Assembly: GCA_003667245.1 (NCBI GenBank) | Contig: RCNN01000349.1 | Span: 1 to 18,962 of the forward strand | Source of the DNA: Heterostelium multicystogenum | Taxonomy: Eukaryota > Evosea > Eumycetozoa > Acytosteliales > Acytosteliaceae | DNA length: 18,962 bases | Direction: 5' to 3' | Part shown: positions 16,766 to 18,962 of the stretch, piece by piece | Layout of the letters: each line of letters starts with the position of its first letter | Position numbering within the stretch: the stretch's first letter is position 1 | The notes under the pieces: generated by a model | Database searches by the model: none | What the model saw: only the letters and a program-made list of their open reading frames with translations | Told to the model about the DNA's origin: nothing | Program-made: the position numbers and the translations under genes

Positions 16766-18961
16766 TCATTTTGGATTGAAACTCGCTACACGACGCTTTC
16801 CCTTCCCAACCGCCCGAAACGTTCCAGCACCTTTACTCGAGAAAGGATTTGGCAAGGAGTGTAGGAGTCATCCGAGCGGGGTCTCCAACATTGGCGAGAT
16901 ATAGGATTCGGTACTTATGCTCGCTATCGCCACGATAGCGTTGTGCCGCAAAGATTTCGGTAGGACCCAGCTCGAATCTCAATGGATTTCCAGAACTCGC
17001 CTTAACCTCGTAGTAGTAAGTACGGCTCTTGGTCGCGACAATGAAGTCATATCCCAAACTGTCCGAAACCGCCGCTCGTGTTTAATACTGCATCGCGATA
17101 GCGGGAAACCCATATGCTTTCGTCAACTGACTCTAGCTTGTGTCGGCGGCGAAGCCATTCGCGGGCCCATAGCTCTCCCATTAAACCTACCGCGAGCTTC
17201 TGCTCATCAGACATGCTCGTCTCGGAAAGCTTGGGCATACTTCCATTCCCACCACCGCTGGAAGTCCCGCTTGTCTTATAAAAGTCTATCGTTTGTAGCG
17301 TAGCCTCTTTCGATGAAACATGATTTAACGCGGGTGCTTGGGCTGCCGCCGCAACAACTGCAGCGAGGCGATGTCGATGTACCCCGCCGTGATCGCGGAC
17401 ATGGATACACCGTCAAACTCTACCTGCATACGCCGACGTTGCTGTTCCAACCGAATATTCTTCGCCCGCTCCTCATTGCTCACCATGCGCTCCGCGGATA
17501 ACTCCCAATACGTCAAATCCTTGCTTGCGGCTTTTCCAACAGGCCAGATACCAGCTTGGGACAACCACTGCACGATCTCACCATCATCCAATAAACGGAA
17601 AGTCCAGCCAGCCACAATCACGCGCATGGGCGATGCATGTGTCACGCGCCGCTTCTGGGGTACTCCATGTCTGGCGTACCAAGAGGGTTGCAGTGATTCC
17701 GCCAGCGCGAACCCAAGCCGACAGTATCGGTGCGTAATGAGTCAAAAAATTACGAAGTCTTGCGCCGTTGGGACGCTCGACATTCAGTCAGAGTTAGGTT
17801 CATTGACGAATCCGAAGCGCTAGCAGGCATCGCTCCATCAACCAGCTATCGATTTGGGTATTCCATCACTGCTGCGGGTAATTTCGTCATACGTTGTGAA
17901 CCAGGTTGGCTGTGGAGCGATAGCAAGTACCCCTTCCCTAGCGGCAATGTATGCATCCAACCTCAGCTTCTGGTCGAATAAACCAACGCTACGCTCTCGC
18001 AAGCGTTCGATTATGTTTGTCTGCTGTAGGCGCAAATGGCGCATCCAGGCCTCTCGATGCATATGCTCATTGCTGGCGAGCTTGATATGGTCGCCAAGAA
18101 CAGCAATGGCCTCATTGAGTTCGGCGATCGGAAGTAAGAACTCCACCTTGAGGTTCGGACAATTCGGCCAGAATGAATCATCCGAGCCTCAAGGTTCGCA
18201 AGCGGTATTGCCAACCTCGAATGCCAACGCTTCAAAATACCGCACGCAGATTCTTCATCCTGAGGTTCGCTCTGTGTCGAAAAGCTCTTGGAGGCGTGCC
18301 GTGGTTTGCGGTGACGCTTTACAGGCCGAAAGCGGTATCGCGAGATGGAGCATTCCAATCAAATCACCACTTCGAGAAGCCGTGTTTGCCGGATTGCTTC
18401 CGGTTCCACCCCCCAGAGCAGATGCCAAAATCGTGTCATCGGAGTTTCTTCGCCCCCATTCCGCATTGTGGAGGCAAGGCGCAACAAAGCAGCATCAAGA
18501 CCATGCGCCAAATCCCCGCGCCCCAGAGCAACAGCCAACTGGACTGATGCTCCTGCAACATGCTCTTAGTGTCAAAGGTTTCCTGCTCAGCTTGGATTAT
18601 CAGTACGGGACCGCAGCGCACGATTGAGAACAAGTGAAACCACGCGAGTGACAAAGGCATGGCTACCCATTTTTTTGCCGTGGGCGATTTGAATTTTTTG
18701 CCCGCTAACCACCTCCAACGACAATGCCGCACGTCGAATTCGCCCAAGTGTTCTTTGGGTTTGACTGCATGAATACACTGCTTTTGTGTTCTGCAACACA
18801 CACAAGGAACTCGACAAACCATGACCCTATAACATCGCTCAGAAGAACGACTTTGGCGTACGGTCATCAAATCTGATGCCATCGACGTAGACCTCAGCTG
18901 GCTCGTCAGAGATGAGTCGAAACCTTTGCGGAACACTGTTGTTCCCCAACCCCACGCAGCT
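16766..18961 (-). pseudogene. Large protein with C-terminal DUF3883 domain, 5' end outside window, frame-disrupted
   Basis: The C-terminus is a DUF3883 (NOV C-terminal) domain: VGLMGELWAREWLRRRHKLE (about 17190-17130), SRYRDAVLNT, GYDFIVA and the nuclease-like YYYEVKASSG (about 17010-16980), then RFELGPTEI, AAQRYR and YRILYLANVGDP. The D-(x)n-E-x-K spacing resembles PD-(D/E)xK enzymes. After a frame change near 16845, the frame reads NPFSSKGAGTFRAVGKG and stops at about 16766. Upstream pieces are MRVIVAGWTFRLLDDGEIVQ (about 17625-17566), EFLLPIAELNEAIAVLGDHI (about 18143-18084), GSDDSFWPNCPNLKV, and at the window edge VPQRFRLISDEPAEVYVDGI. This family is often fused to a sacsin-like GHKL ATPase at the N-terminus, which would lie outside the window. 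The stretch 18250-18840 is too broken to choose one frame confidently. Confidence 0.65.
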
Positions 18962-18962
18962 G

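Noticed and set aside
4743..18962. Mokosh, Zorya or DISARM as the identity of the gene train
   Set aside because: Although an Upf1-like helicase and an HNH protein are present, I saw no PLD or kinase motif (Mokosh), no MotA/MotB-like pair (Zorya) and no methylase (DISARM).
1..18962. CRISPR array, tRNA or rRNA
   Set aside because: The only regularly spaced repeats are the IS21 terminal arrays. No tRNA cloverleaf or rRNA-like stretch was noticed.

Overview
The window looks like a defence or accessory island of a gammaproteobacterium, most likely Pseudomonas or a close relative. That placement rests on the style of the two insertion sequences, an IS66-family and a GC-rich IS21-family element, and not on any housekeeping gene. 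No tRNA, rRNA or CRISPR array was seen.

Layout, left to right. (1) 1-1640, + strand: the 3' part of dndD and then dndE, the end of a DNA phosphorothioation operon whose dndB and dndC would lie outside the window. (2) 1641-1830: a convergent spacer with a GC-rich hairpin. (3) 4456-1831, - strand: a membrane-anchored AbiC-like phage-resistance gene followed 11 nt later by a DUF262-DUF1524 (GmrSD/SspE-type) nuclease gene. (4) 18962-4743, - strand: a long unidirectional gene train. In transcription order it holds a large protein ending in a DUF3883 nuclease-like domain, an HNH_2 endonuclease, a small unknown gene (Z), a second unknown gene (X), two small helical genes (A and B), and a large gene (C) coding for a protein with an N-terminal membrane helix, a coiled coil and a C-terminal Upf1/DNA2-like SF1 helicase. 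Stop/start overlaps or gaps of 4-15 nt join all the genes downstream of the HNH start.

Two complete insertion sequences sit inside this train. The IS66-family element (6289-8707, 8-bp target duplication TTCTAACG) splits gene C, and the IS21-family element (11921-14563, 6-bp duplication ATAGCA) splits gene X. Removing each element with one duplication copy rejoins the flanking reading frames. The apparent separate helicase and upstream ORF are therefore one gene of about 1110 codons.

Almost every non-IS gene is broken by single-base frameshifts, and most of these lie at homopolymer runs. Both IS elements, about 5 kb in total, keep full-length ORFs. The pattern suggests uncorrected homopolymer sequencing error more than natural decay, although decay after IS insertion is possible. 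Gene boundaries below were inferred by following the protein-like frame across these breaks, so the non-IS coordinates are gene spans and not single open frames.

The X-A-B-C set, with or without Z, HNH and DUF3883, matches no defence system I can name and is the best candidate for something undescribed. The placement of a DUF262-DUF1524 nuclease beside dndDE is the second point of interest, because SspE, a nuclease of this architecture, senses phosphorothioate DNA.
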